From NCBI GenBank assembly GCA_006386115.1, contig VFIW01000189.1, forward strand, positions 1 to 28,121: 28,121 nt of DNA, written 5' to 3'. A program made the position numbers and the translations under genes. The notes under the pieces are model-generated. The model had not been told where the DNA came from. It searched no databases and saw only the letters and a list, made by a program, of their open reading frames with translations. The stretch comes from Globisporangium splendens. Taxonomy: Eukaryota; Oomycota; Peronosporomycetes; Pythiales; Pythiaceae. Positions 8,970-20,287 of the stretch are shown piece after piece. Position 1 is the stretch's first letter, and each line of letters begins with the position of its first letter.

Positions 8970-11092
8970 ATGACCCAAGTCGGTCTCACACCGCTCACGA
9001 TCGTGCCAGCTCAGCAGCCAGACGCAGCTTCAGGCAGCAGCAGCAGTACCACCGATTCCAAGACCCCCGAGATCTCACTGCCACTCGCTCGGATCTACTG
9101 GTGTATCGTCGTGGCCACGCACGTGCTCGTCGCAGTCTTCTTCTACGGCCATGTTGCTGTGTATTGGCATCTCCACAGTCTCGACAGTAGCAACCTTGGC
9201 GATGATACCACACTTCTACCACTCGTGAAAGTCCGGGTTCGCCAATTCTTCACCCCAGTCGTCGTGGGCAGCACAGTAATCGCGATTTGCCACGCTATTG
9301 CCGTCGTGAATGCGCTGCTGTCGAGTCTGCGGTCCCGAGAATTGGTGTTTTCGCCTGACATCTGGCTCACGGGATCAGACAAGAAGCTCGCGCTCGCCGT
9401 CCCACAACCACGGAAGCGCGATACATGGCGCAGTCTCAAACTGCTGTTCACCCTGTACGACAAGCTCTATCGAAGTGGCCTCGATCTGCTCCATGTCGCG
9501 GTCGTGGTCAAAGTAGCATCTCAAGTGTTTCAAGCTGCCAAGTTGAGTCATTTGGTCTCTTCACAACCAATCAATCGGCTCATGGCGACCTCACTTATCC
9601 TCAATTGCTGGTATCTCCCGCTCATCCATTACGGTTTCATTAGACGGCGAAGACCGAGAAAATGGGGGCAGCCCGTGCTCGCGCGCTTGACTCAGTACGC
9701 GCTCGACTCGATGTTCGACATCATCTACGTTCTGGTGATCCCCTGCGCGCTTTTCTATCCGCATTACCGCTATGTATCCATCCAACATGGCGAAAGTGGT
9801 GGCTTGGTGATCTCCTTCCCGTCACTCCTTTGTTATGTTGACACGTGGTTTCCTCGTGCGGCCGCAGAGACCCAGCAGATCTGTGTGACTTCGTGGCTCG
9901 ATTGGTTCGCAAAGCTCATGCCCGGACTCGCGATTTTCCTGCAACTTCGGGGGATGCAGACGCTGCTGCAAGTGAGGCGGTCAGCCACACAGCGCCGCAT
10001 TATGCTGACGCTTCCAGCAGCTACGAAAGAAGCAAATGGGTCGGCCGTCGAGCCCAATGACGTGATATCAAAGCAAAACATCGTAGCTCCTGATGGGAAG
10101 ATCCGGAAGTTCCTTGACCTCGTGCTGGTCGGTACGGCCTCGCTGTGCTGATCTTGCATCTCCAAGCAGTCGCAGTGGCGCGCAGGCAGCATGATCCAGG
10201 CTGTTTGCTGGAGCGCGTTCCGTGGGGATTTCCTGAGAAATACACGTGTGCGGTCCTAGAGATCAGCTGTGCGCAAAGACGTATCCTGGGTAGTTCAAGC
10301 GAGATCAGCGCGCCTCTGGAGCTCATTGACACGAATTTGGTTCAGGGGTTGGTCCTGTCGCATTGTCCGGCACTTGAGATTCCGCCGACGATCCGCTGGT
10401 TTCCAGAGCTTCTCCTGCTCAAAATCCACAATTCTACCATTGTGCAGTGGGGAGAAGAAGCCGCGCTGACCCAGAACGCTCATCCTTCTCTCACTCGGGT
10501 CTACTTGAGTTTGATAAACATGGCGGGCATCCCTGAGGGCTTGATAGCGTCGGACTTTCCGCATCAAGCGAGCGGCATGGCATTCTGTGGCACGAACCTC
10601 ACGAGTCTACCCGCGATCGTGCATGAACGATGGAATGCCGTCACCAATTTCGCACTGGAGAAGAGCCCAGGGATCGACGAATTTCCGGTTTCGTTGACCA
10701 AAATCCCCTTGCAGCGTCTCTCGCTCGCAGGCAATGGCATTTGTGTCATTCCGGACGAACTTCTCGAGACCCAAGTGTATTCGACGCTGCTGCTGACCGA
10801 CAACCCGCTGCAGATGCTTCCACGCACCATCGACAAGCTACCGAAACTCCAAATAGTGAGCATTCAGGGCACCAATATCTCCGAGTTCCCGACAGACGAC
10901 AATGGAAACAGCTCAAGAGCCACCGAGACGTACGGAGCGAGGACGCCGCTTTGCACAGAGTTCGCGTTAGATGCCACAGCGACCACGACAGTCAGTTCGT
11001 TTCAACTCAGTTGCGTTGACGCTCCAGCAGGTAGAGCGTATGTCTACCCACTAACAGCCGAGATTGAGTGGCGGGAAAGGAGACGAGGCTAG
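8970..11092 (+). pseudogene. Multi-pass membrane protein with C-terminal leucine-rich repeats, one frame break
   Basis: Two frames fit one protein of about 700 residues. Frame 1 (ATG at 8970 to TGA at 10151) gives about six transmembrane segments, near residues 35-58, 90-115, 170-190, 208-228, 248-268 and 310-328. It stops just as a seventh begins (FLDLVLVG). Frame 2 continues that helix as GLAVLILHLQAVAVARR around 10136-10190. It then gives a Cys-containing ectodomain with irregular LRRs (LPAIVHERW, LQRLSLAGNGICVIPDEL, LQMLPRTIDKLPKLQIVSI) and the C-terminal PLCTEF and CVDA cysteines. The topology suggests surface LRRs on a membrane anchor; the ligand is unknown. I associate this architecture with oomycete genomes. 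The single shift near 10130-10140 is either a real one-base deletion or a sequencing error. The alternative is a 38-nt intron, which is too short to be likely. Confidence 0.75.
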
Positions 11093-11978
11093 CAGGCGCT
11101 TTCATTTCCGACAAACTCCAGATAGTTGCTGTCGAAATTCTGAAGTTGGAGATGCATTGGCCTCAATGAGGCATCACCAAAATCGCCATATCGAGAAAAA
11201 TGCCTTGCTGAAAAATGAGGAAATGGGCATCCAAGTCAGACGCCGCAGAGGGTTTGGGCATGTATCTGCATTTCACAGGCAACGATTCAGTACGCAAACC
11301 AGGCACAGTAACTGTACAGCGTGAGGCTGGAACAACATCTATAGCCCTGACGATTTTGCCTGCATCGCGAATCTGCTCTTCTAGCTATTGAGGTTCATCG
11401 CAACAATCTCAACCATAACCGATGAGATGGTGCGATATTGAAGTCACTGGGACGCACTCCAGTCGAGTTTGGGGTTCTCTTCACGCTGATGCTATGGCGA
11501 TGGCGAATTGCATTGACTGGATGCAAAATCTCATTCGAATGAGCAAGCAACAGCAATCTGACGATATGCTGTCGACTGAAAGAGGTTGCTTGCCGTCGCA
11601 GACCAAGGCTGCTGCAATCAACCTCTGCCACAGTACCGACAGGCATATATCCTAAACGACGTATCACAATTCATGTATACTTAATTGTCTTTGCTGAACA
11701 GAAATAATTGGTTCGTTGACTCGACTATTGAAGTCAAGACGAGACATGACAGCGCAATCATCGGGATCGAGTCAGATGACAGCATGACGAAAAGTCAGCA
11801 AGAATAGACAAAATAACAATAAGCAAAATGAAACCTCGGATTGCATTGATGCTGTCGCAACTTAGTCCTCAGCATGTGCGTTCGTAGCTCTTCGCATAGC
11901 TCTCGTCGTAGCCAAGTGGATGCCAGCTACTTGAGCTCCTCGCTGAGCTCACGAACGCTGTTGTTGTGCTGCACACCC
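11093..11978. other. Intergenic region without a supported gene
   Basis: This lies between the end of the LRR gene and the end of the convergent sphingomyelinase gene. Only short open frames are present and none has recognisable content. The stretch 11640-11860 is A/T-rich compared with its neighbours, consistent with 3' flanking sequence of two convergent genes. Confidence 0.5.
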
Positions 11979-13697
11979 TTACAGCAGTACCACAGCATTG
12001 GACTGTTCCGCGTTGAGGTGCAAGCGCACTTGGTTGGCTAACTCCGTGAAGGTGGAGCACTCGAGCGTGACGAAGAAGAAGGCCAAAATGTACTCGACGA
12101 GTCCCTGCACCGTGAGCAGCGCCATCACGAGCAGGCTCCAGTTGCCCTCAACGAGGAGGAACCATCGACTCGCGAGCAGGGCAAACACTACAAAGAAGCT
12201 GAAGCCTGCGCGGCGCAAGTGGCCCGAGCGCCGCATGATCGCGTGCGCGCGACCTTCCAAGATCACTTGTTGCACCTCTTGCAGCACTTTCACGCTATGT
12301 GGGAACGAGTTCGCCAGGTACTTGGTGCCTTCGACTTCGTCGCAGTGCGTACACGTCGTCGTCAGGCACGAACGCACGTCCGTAGAGGATTCACCGTCAT
12401 CCGGACTGAGCTGCTCACACGAATGCGGCCGCTTGGGACCGAACACGAACTCGGCCTTGACCCCGAAATGGTCTGACAATGGCGTCTGCTCGCCGCGCGC
12501 GTCCTTGAAAAAGCCCTTGAACACATCGCTGCTCACCAGCTGCCACGCTGACTGCCCTTTCTGCTGCTTCTGGATCTTGTAGAGCACGTAGTCCATGCGC
12601 ATCGGGTGATCTCCAAACGAATATTTGTTGTCTTCGGTCGCAAACGTGAGCCCGTCTTCGCTGTTTGTGTCTGTGAACGCATCGCGCAACTGGACAATTT
12701 CCTTTGGGATGCGCAGTTCAATGCTGTCCGACGGCGAATTGAAATCACCACAGACGATCATCAGGTCATTCCGACTCGTGGCCGAGATAAACCGCGCGAG
12801 TTCGTACGACTGGCCCGTTCGGTGCGGCAGATAGTAGTCGCCTGGTCCAGGCGCACCAAGCGCGTTGTAGTTTGCAATCAGGTGGGTCACGTACAAGTCG
12901 ATCTGGCCCGCGGGGGTTTGTACGCGAAGCAGTCCAGCGCCTTTGTTTGCGACAAAGTCAGCCTACGTAGTAGTGGCGCATTGTGAAAGACCAAACATTC
13001 GTCAGTGAATATATCCTCACATAGAGCGTAAACAATGGCCAACACTAGTAGCAATAACATAGCAAATACGTACCTCATGCAACGCGTAGGGACGTCCACT
13101 GAGTGCGAACGAGTGGTAAAGCACGCCGACGATCGGGAACTTGGAGAGCACGAGCAGCCCCGTTCCAAACGAATCGTGGCCCAGCGGCACCGGGAACCCA
13201 ATCGCAGGGTTGAAGTAGTGGTAGTAGTGGAAGCCCGCCTGCTCGGCGCGCGAGATGATCAGGTTGCGCTCGCGGCGGTGCCAGATCTCCTGCAGCACAA
13301 CGATCTCGTACTCGCCCTCAATCGCATTCGCGATCTCAATCGCGCGCTCTGTCACCTTCGGCGCCACCGGCAGCCCTGATAAGAAAATGAGACAGACCAC
13401 AACAACAATACGCACACGTCAGTACAGACATCTCCATCGTCACAAGCAATACCACATAAAGCACTATATCACTGCTGTGGTATACACACACAGCGGTCGC
13501 ATGTGTATAAGGAACGTACCCCATGCGTTGAGGCTGAGCACGCGGATTGTGACATCCTTGGCGTCGCTCGATCCCTCTTCCGTAGCCCACTGCGGCCAGT
13601 CCGTGCGCGGCGCCGGCGGCTCCTCGATGGGCTCCAGGTCGAGCATCTCGAGCGCCACGCGCCGACGGATGCGGTCCACCACTTCCATGACGCCCAT
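11979..13697 (-). CDS. Neutral sphingomyelinase (SMPD2-like), three exons
   Basis: Exons are 13697-13521 plus base 13520, 13375-13074 and 12962-11979. The introns (13519-13376, 144 nt; 13073-12963, 111 nt) both begin GTACGT and end AG. They join in phase (NAWG|LPVAPK and ALHE|ADFVANK), giving 487 residues. The fold is the endonuclease/exonuclease/phosphatase (DNase I) superfamily: LSLNAWG, then VVLQEIWHRRE with the Mg-binding Glu, YVTHLIANYN, the catalytic GDFNSPSDSIEL, RMDYVLY and LSDHFG with the catalytic His. The C-terminus has two to three hydrophobic segments (FFVVFALLASRWFLLV and following), as in membrane-bound nSMase2/ISC1-type enzymes. It would hydrolyse sphingomyelin or related phosphosphingolipids to ceramide (EC 3.1.4.12). 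Substrate head group in an oomycete is inference. The ATG at 13697 is the first in frame. Confidence 0.92.
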
Positions 13698-14034
13698 GCT
13701 GCTTATGTGGGATGGATGTCTGTGCTTGTTGTCTTGTTTGCTTCTGCTTGGCGTGTGCGGTGGCGTTCCCGCAATGAGCGAGCAGAACAGCACAAAAAGA
13801 CAAAAGGAAAAGGAAAAACCTGCATGATTGATTGCGGCGACTGCGACCGTACACCAAGTGAGCTCCACGAATACTGGCTCTTCATTGGTGGATGTCAAAG
13901 TGTTACAAATCTATGATTGGATGGAATGCAGCGGATCCGCTCCACTGTTCCCCTCTTTTTAGAGGATAAGGGTTATGCTCTTCAGCTGGTTGGGTTACGG
14001 TGCGTTCATTTTTTCTCAACGTTTCAAATTGAAA
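13698..14034. promoter_or_regulatory. Divergent promoter region between sphingomyelinase and RNase III genes
   Basis: The two start codons are 337 bp apart on opposite strands. Minus strand: GCTCATT at 13779-13773 matches the Inr core, about 76 nt before the sphingomyelinase ATG. Plus strand: TTCATTTTTTCTC (from about 14005; predicted start A14008) is an Inr-like core 27 nt before the ATG at 14035. The plus-strand match is limited to the core, so it is weaker than that of the ABC transporter. Confidence 0.5.
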
Positions 14035-16413
14035 ATGGGCGACGGACGCGCTTCGACGGTGGATGCGCGCTCGAAATGGAGCCGCAAGGTGCGCAGCAAG
14101 CAGCTCAAATACGCCAAGGCGCCATCTGCGACATCCCACTTTCCGAAAGTGCGTCCGCAGCGCTCGGCGGCGCATCAGGCGGCGATCTCAGCACAGAAAG
14201 TGGCCGCGGCGCGCGCCAAGAAGCGGCGACAGGCAAACGGCGATGACGACGAGTTTGACGAAGAAGGCGGCGTCAGCAGACGCAAACGGCGACGCGCGTA
14301 CTCGGAGAGCAGCGATCCGTTCAGCGGCGCGAGCTTTCTCGACGTCATTGACGACTTCCATGCGATTCTAGCGTCGACGGGCGTGTCGCCCACTGCGATA
14401 CACGGGAGCTCCTCGCACACCGCGTTCGCGGAAGTGTACGAGTGGATCGGCGATGCGGTGCTCGGTGAGCTGGTGGGTCGCTGCTTACTCTCGCAGTTCC
14501 ACCACGCGCCGCTATCGGCGCGTGTGTTCCGCAATCTGCGGCTGGCGGTCGTCACGAACCGCAATCTAGCGCAGGTGTACGAGAAAATGGGGTACGAGCG
14601 GCGCCATCCTCGCCGCGGCGTGTTTGCTGGGCAGACGCAGCAGCAGCAATCGCATGCAGCCGCTTCACGAGACCCTCGGAAGAAGCTGAAGGAGAAGGCG
14701 GATGTCGTGGAAGCCGTGGTGGGTGAGCTGATGGTGCGCTTGGATCGCCAGAGCAACGACCTGCGCGTGTGTGCCCAGTACCGCAACCATCTCGATGCGC
14801 TGCTCGCGACAATGCTTCATGTGCACTTCGGCGATCGCACGCGCGCGCGTCAAGTCGGGGCCACGGCGGGTCCATTGAGTGTATCGTTCAACCCGTTTTC
14901 TTGTTTACCGGAAGAGCAACTCGACGAGGAAACCGGAGAGTTGGTCGTCCATGAAGGCTCGTTCGAGGACGAGTTTGAAGCTGCAGTGTACGATCCGAGC
15001 CGCGAGCAAGAGTTACAGGATAAATCGTTTGCAGATCTCATTGAGGAATGCAAGGAGAGCGCGAAGGGTGGACATGGTGGAAGCCACCATGCGTTTGTGG
15101 ACGTGGCTTCTATATCAGAGAATGGCAGCAATGATGATTCTAGTGGGCTTGCTTCCACCTTGCTTCAAGACACACATCGTGCGATGCAGCAGCTTGGCGA
15201 GCACCACGTGCTGCGGCTCTCGAAGGAGATCTTTAAGGTGTTCAAGATCTACGGGATGACGGTGCTCGCGGAACGCGTGAGCCTCGCACTCGCGCAGCCG
15301 CATCTGGACCGTGCGTCCTCTCTCCAACGGAGCAAGCTCGAGATCACACCTGCGTTGCTCACGCGGCAGCGGCAGCGCGTGCTCTCGGTTATGAACCTCG
15401 CGCAGTGCAGCATTTTGCTCGGCGTGGTCTCGGAGCCGATCTTTTTCGATACGACTGGTAGCCACGACAACGAAAGTGATGAAGCAGCGCAGCGCGTTGT
15501 CGAAGAGCGGCTGCGGGCGAATACTCTTCGCGCCTTTATCGGGTTCCACAGTGCGCTCGCGACCACGTCCGCTGCCGCCAAGACACGCAGTAGCGCACTC
15601 GTGAACGAGATCTGTCTCTTCTTGCAAGCCAAAACCCTGGGCTCTGACCAGCGAGTAGACGAACCGCCAGAGAAGAAGGCTGCTAATCCTTTCATGCCAG
15701 GCGGACTGCTGGTCACGCGAAGAGAACGCAGTATCCCGGAACGCGAGCCGCTGGTGTCGCTCATGCGCTCCGTTGGAGAAGCCAAAGTGTTTATGAACAG
15801 CGCGACGTGCGCGGCGCTGCATTTCCGTGGCGAACGTCCCGTAATGCCGAACAGCAGCAGCAACCCATCGTTTCTCCTGCGACAGTGTGACTCGGAGGAA
15901 GTCGAGGATCTGTTTGAGACGCTCGCCAAAGACCAGGAACGCGAGAAGCGCATGGCGCAGGACAAAGAGCGAGAGGAAAAGCACAAGAAGAAGAAAAAGA
16001 ACCAAAAAGTAAAAGCCACAAACGAGAGCAGTGGCCCCACGCTCGCGGCGAATCTCTCGAGGTTCCTGCATCGTCGCTTTCTATTCTGCTTGGAGGAGAT
16101 CGTGATCCTGTTTGCGCAGCGACAAACGGAAGCCTGTCGCGCGAGCATCGCCAAGTTTCAAGGTGATCTCGAGCCGTGCTCGGGTGAGTTCTTTCGGAAA
16201 TGGGAGGTCTCGACGAGCACGTTGACGCTCGCGATGCGCGACAGCTTCTACCGCCTGCTGTTGCACGATATCTGCCAATTCCATGCCGTGGTGTCGTCCA
16301 GTAAGAACACCCGAGACGGCACGCGTATCACACAACTGCGGCTGCCAATGCATTATTCGTGGGCAAAGAACGTCGCACAAAGAATCACGACAGAGGAAGA
16401 CGCCACGGACTAG
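14035..16413 (+). CDS. RNase III-domain protein, large
   Basis: A 792-residue single exon. Residues about 5-95 are basic, with nuclear-localisation-like clusters (KKRRQ, RRKRRR). An RNase III domain follows: FAEVYEWIGDAVLG supplies E133, E136 and D140, matching the NERLEFLGD signature, and KEKADVVEAVVGEL supplies D223 and E226. All the metal-binding positions of the family are therefore acidic. The two halves are separated by a Gln-rich insert near residues 200-215. There is only one RNase III domain and I see neither a dsRNA-binding domain nor PAZ or helicase modules. The remaining 550 residues are helical and unrecognised, with a Lys/Glu block near residues 625-665. It probably cleaves structured RNA in the nucleus (rRNA or small-RNA processing); the substrate is not deducible. 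The ATG at 14035 is preferred over the in-frame ATG at 13975 because it follows the Inr-like site. Confidence 0.8.
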   Translation: MGDGRASTVDARSKWSRKVRSKQLKYAKAPSATSHFPKVRPQRSAAHQAAISAQKVAAARAKKRRQANGDDDEFDEEGGVSRRKRRRAYSESSDPFSGASFLDVIDDFHAILASTGVSPTAIHGSSSHTAFAEVYEWIGDAVLGELVGRCLLSQFHHAPLSARVFRNLRLAVVTNRNLAQVYEKMGYERRHPRRGVFAGQTQQQQSHAAASRDPRKKLKEKADVVEAVVGELMVRLDRQSNDLRVCAQYRNHLDALLATMLHVHFGDRTRARQVGATAGPLSVSFNPFSCLPEEQLDEETGELVVHEGSFEDEFEAAVYDPSREQELQDKSFADLIEECKESAKGGHGGSHHAFVDVASISENGSNDDSSGLASTLLQDTHRAMQQLGEHHVLRLSKEIFKVFKIYGMTVLAERVSLALAQPHLDRASSLQRSKLEITPALLTRQRQRVLSVMNLAQCSILLGVVSEPIFFDTTGSHDNESDEAAQRVVEERLRANTLRAFIGFHSALATTSAAAKTRSSALVNEICLFLQAKTLGSDQRVDEPPEKKAANPFMPGGLLVTRRERSIPEREPLVSLMRSVGEAKVFMNSATCAALHFRGERPVMPNSSSNPSFLLRQCDSEEVEDLFETLAKDQEREKRMAQDKEREEKHKKKKKNQKVKATNESSGPTLAANLSRFLHRRFLFCLEEIVILFAQRQTEACRASIAKFQGDLEPCSGEFFRKWEVSTSTLTLAMRDSFYRLLLHDICQFHAVVSSSKNTRDGTRITQLRLPMHYSWAKNVAQRITTEEDATD

Positions 16414-16525
16414 AGAATCATGACTGCAGCGGTATTTGCTGTCCAGGTATGAGAATGTCTCCATGTCTAGGTACTGCATGCTAAACAGTTTGAAATTGGT
16501 TTCGAGGTTTTTACATCAGGAGGCA

Positions 16526-19500
16526 TCATGAGTCGTTCCCCAACGGTGGCGGTGGCTTCTTTCCGCTGACTTTTGCGATCATAAAGCCCTCAGGCGCCAC
16601 GCTTTGCGTTCGGGAGACTGTCGCCGTGGCGATCGCAGCGTTTGCTCTTTCAAAAGTGCATCGATCTGGACGCAGCAGTAGGGACGGCAGCGAGGTCACA
16701 GCGAGATGCTTCTTCCCGAGTGTGTGCTGCACGCGGACGGTCATGATGTGCGACTGCGCACCGATGGACTTGGCGATGCGGATGCGGCTCGGTCCGTTCG
16801 CCTCGATCTTTGCGCACTCTTTTTTGAAGATGCTGGCGCCTCGGTCGCGAACAACGTGGAAGTCGCTCGAGAAAGTCTCGAGCGCTGGTGCCAGTCCACG
16901 GTATCGCTTGGGCTTGTCGGAGTCAGGAATAGTGTACGAACTGCTCGTGAGTGTGGTCGGCGCCGACTCGGATCGGTTCAGCGAAGACGTCGTCGCGGTG
17001 CTGCTGCTGTTGAAATCTGTGGGTCTCGGAAGCCTCCTCGAGGACAAATGCCGAACCCCATCTTCAGCGCTTTGATTTGGATTCGTTGACGTTTGAGGAT
17101 GGATAGCAAGCGGAGGGAGCTGCGTGGTTGTTGTCGTGCTTGATTGCTGTTTTGCCTTTTCAGGGATCCCTCGAGGTGAGGAATCATCTGTGACGTGGCA
17201 GGCTTCTGCTGTTGTGTTGGAGCTGAGTGTCTGTTCGCATTGCAGCATGTTGGGCACAGGCACCTCATGGCTGTAGCGCCGCCCCGAGTTGTGAGGCGAA
17301 GCAATGGACGGCAGGCTTACGGTTTCGGTCAGAGCAAACACGTTTGAGTTTGCTGTTGCCGCTGTATCACCAAGCACAACATCTAGATCACAGCGTAAGG
17401 GGATGTGAAGCTCGTCAATGTCCTCCTTCTTGCGACCAGTATCGTGTGACGGTGTTCGAGGCGCCAACGCATCAACGTCGTTCGCAACAAAGTCGTCAAA
17501 AGCTGGCACTGTAAGCAATCTAGTGCTCAGTTTCTCTGGCGAAGATGACATTCTGACGTCCCAGTTCGAAGCCAGTATCTCTTGCGATCGAGCTCGTCGA
17601 AGATATTGCTCCAGTGAGAGCGCTGCGTGCGTCACTGGACGCGAGGAATGCAGAAACAGAGTCGGTGGGTTGTCTTCTTCATCGTCGTTTCCCCGCGAGG
17701 CGTCTTCTCCTGGTAAATCCACTGTTGGCGCTGTGCGAGGCACAATATATCGCTGCTCTTTGCTGTTTCCCCGGCCGTCGATTTTTGGCTTCAATTCGTG
17801 GAAGCCGAGGATGACATTGCAGAATTCGTCTTTGACGCTTGCTGCACCACCAGTGCGACAGTTGTCTGCGAGTTCCTGTAGCGCATGCTCCAACTCGTTC
17901 GAGCGCCGTTGCCAGAGTCGATCGAGCCGCTTTAGTGCGAAGAGCGCGTCGTCGAGGTCCAGGACGCGACACATTTCGTACAGGAACCGCGTCTGCTTGT
18001 ACTTGGCGAGCACGCGAAACAGCACCGTCGAGCGTGTGTACTTGCTCAGGTGGTGCACAAACTTGAGGAACTCGAGCAGCGTGACCGGATCTCGGAAATG
18101 ACAGAGCACGAGCTCTCCAAGCGTTGTTCCGTGAATCAGCGCTTCCTGCACCACATTCCGCAGTGCGAGAAACTCGGTTTCTTTTGAGAATAGCAGCAGC
18201 GATGCCGCGAGTCCGTTGAGAACGCTGGGCTCGGGCTTCTTCAGCACGCAATCGGCCATGAGCGTGAGGAACGACCAGCACGATTGATGCTCCAGCAACT
18301 GGAGGAGACAGTTCCGGTAGGTGCTCTCCAAGAGTCCAAAGACGCGAAACACCGCGGTGCCGATGCTCAGATCGCGGGTTTGGTCGTCACAGATCGTCGT
18401 GCAGTACGATTGCACTTGGTCTCGCGGCATGGCGTTCAATTTCGTGAGCGCCAAGTGCTTCTCGAGGCGTGTGAGCCCTGCAAACAACGAAGTGAAGGTG
18501 ATGCGCGCGGGAACTTGCAGGATGTTGAACAACAGGACGAGGATCTCGAGATCGTTAGGTTCGAGATCTTGTGCGACAGCCAGCAGCTCCTGGATGTCGG
18601 AGGTGTCTTCCAACGCGCGAATCTGCTCGACTAACGACGAGCGTGTCCCCCACGACAGCGGATGCAGCAGCTCAATCAAACTATGCAACACGCCGGACGG
18701 AAGCTTGGACGAACACGCGACGATGCGCAAGAGCACGCCTTTGACGGGATCCGCGGCGAGCATTGTGGAGAACACGTTTCGAATTGCGACGGGCAACTCC
18801 GCGGTGAAGATGATCAGTTCACGTGTCGATGCCTGGTTCATGAGACTCGCAGCGACTTGGATGAAGCTCTGCAGTTGGTCGCTGGACACGTTTGGCGACA
18901 CGAGCAGCTTGGCGAGCATCCTGTACTCCACTTTTGGGATCAGCAGCAGCACTTCGAAGAACAGATCCAGGACATCCGTGGAGAACGCGCGCACTTTGGC
19001 GAGCAGACGGCAATTGGCATCGCTGGGAAGACTGAGCATGAGGCGCGTGAGTGCGACTTGCTCCGGGATCCGCTGTGTACGCAGTAAGAAGATCATGACT
19101 TCGTACTGCGTCGCAGTCAGGATGCGCAGTAGTTTGATGACTTTGTGCACCGAGATCGTGCACGTGCAGAGAAACAACAGGATGGCCTCATTGACCGCTT
19201 GAATATTCTCGAGGGACTGGGTGCTTTTCTTGCCACGGGGTCCTCCTAGCAGTACCTCAGTGCATAGCACGAGTTTGTCGTTCAACGTGAGCGCCGTGAT
19301 CAGGTTGAGGATACTCGCGAGGTTGTCAGCAGCTGCGGTATTACTGTTTTCTGGAACGAGGCGTGCTTTCGCGAGAAGAAGGTCGTAGACTGGTGCGGCT
19401 TCGTCGCCTGGAACGACAAGCACCCACTAGACAAGCACATGACGTACGGCGGGTGTAAGGGCAGCAAACAGCTTGAGAAAAGATGGCAGACACGCGGTGC

Positions 19501-20287
19501 AAATGGGTTCGATACCCTCCCCGAGCAGCGCGAGCTCTTCGATGGTATACTTCGCGATAGACGTGATCATCTGTGGTGCAAATGGTTTGGGCAGTGTCGA
19601 CAGTTTCTGAATCACGATATCGTATGAGTTGAAATGCGCATCCATGAACAGACCAAACACAACGCATGCTGCTGCATCACCACTGCTGAGTGGAGAAGCT
19701 TCGTTTGGTGTGCTATCTTGTGTCTTATCCCCTTCGTTTTCATCCGATGCTGGGAGCTCATACTTAGCTGTGGCGAGCAGTAGGTCTAGGAAACGCGATC
19801 GATTCTGGGCAGTGAAGGTCAAGTAAAGTCTCGTGAAGTCGACGACTCGCACGTATCCAAACAATGCGCCGACAAAGAGATCGATTGCTTCGTTGTCTGC
19901 GGCGCCGAGCGTATCGATGAGTTCGAGCAGATCCTTCTTGGCCAGTTGTGCAGACCTCCAAGGATGCAAAGGATCAGTTTGGCCGTGTTGAACTTCGTAA
20001 ACAGGGTCAGCAGTGTTGCGATGGGGAACTGGTCGAGAAGAGTGGCCACGTTCGCAACCATGACTGGATCCAGATCTAGAAATCGCTGCACTGAGACTCC
20101 GGAAGTCTCGTAAAATCGAGCAAGCTGCTTCATCGAATGCATCGAAAGCGCGTGTGTTTGCTTCACGACGACCACGCGAGCTGCGTGTGGAAGCGGTTTA
20201 AGCAAGCTGAGCCATGGAAATGTACATCGCTCATAGATGGTCTTCACGAAGAACTCGACGACGACTTCGTACAATGTCAGTGAAAGT
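16526..20287 (-). pseudogene. Large helical protein of unknown function, 5'-truncated and broken
   Basis: Three segments of one protein are visible on the minus strand. Segment 1 (20287 to about 19960) enters open from the copia LTR, with no own start codon. Segment 2 (about 19970 to 19427) is in another frame, so a one-base deletion or two-base insertion lies near 19955-19985. Segment 3 (19426-16526) is in the same frame as segment 2 but beyond an in-frame TAG at 19427-19429. Together this is about 1250 residues. The N-terminal 800 are Leu-rich amphipathic helices resembling an alpha-solenoid. The C-terminal 350 are low-complexity Ser/Thr/Pro/Asn, ending in a basic conserved-looking tail (SKIGAQ-like region, ending KKPPPPLGNDS). 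I recognise no domain. It converges on the RNase III gene with about 110 bp between stops. The breaks are consistent with loss of function after the transposon insertion. Confidence 0.65.

Noticed and set aside
10131..10168. A 38-nt GT...AG stretch that would rejoin the two LRR-protein frames in phase
   Set aside because: It is far shorter than normal introns, and removing it would delete the middle of a good transmembrane helix that the one-base frameshift explanation preserves.
15115..16071. Minus-strand ORF of 318 codons opposite the RNase III gene
   Set aside because: It is a shadow of the coding frame with no recognisable motifs and no start signal.
18321..19202. Plus-strand ORF of 293 codons opposite the large helical gene
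   Set aside because: Its composition (Ser/Arg/Thr-rich) and position mirror the minus-strand frame. Nothing supports it as a gene.
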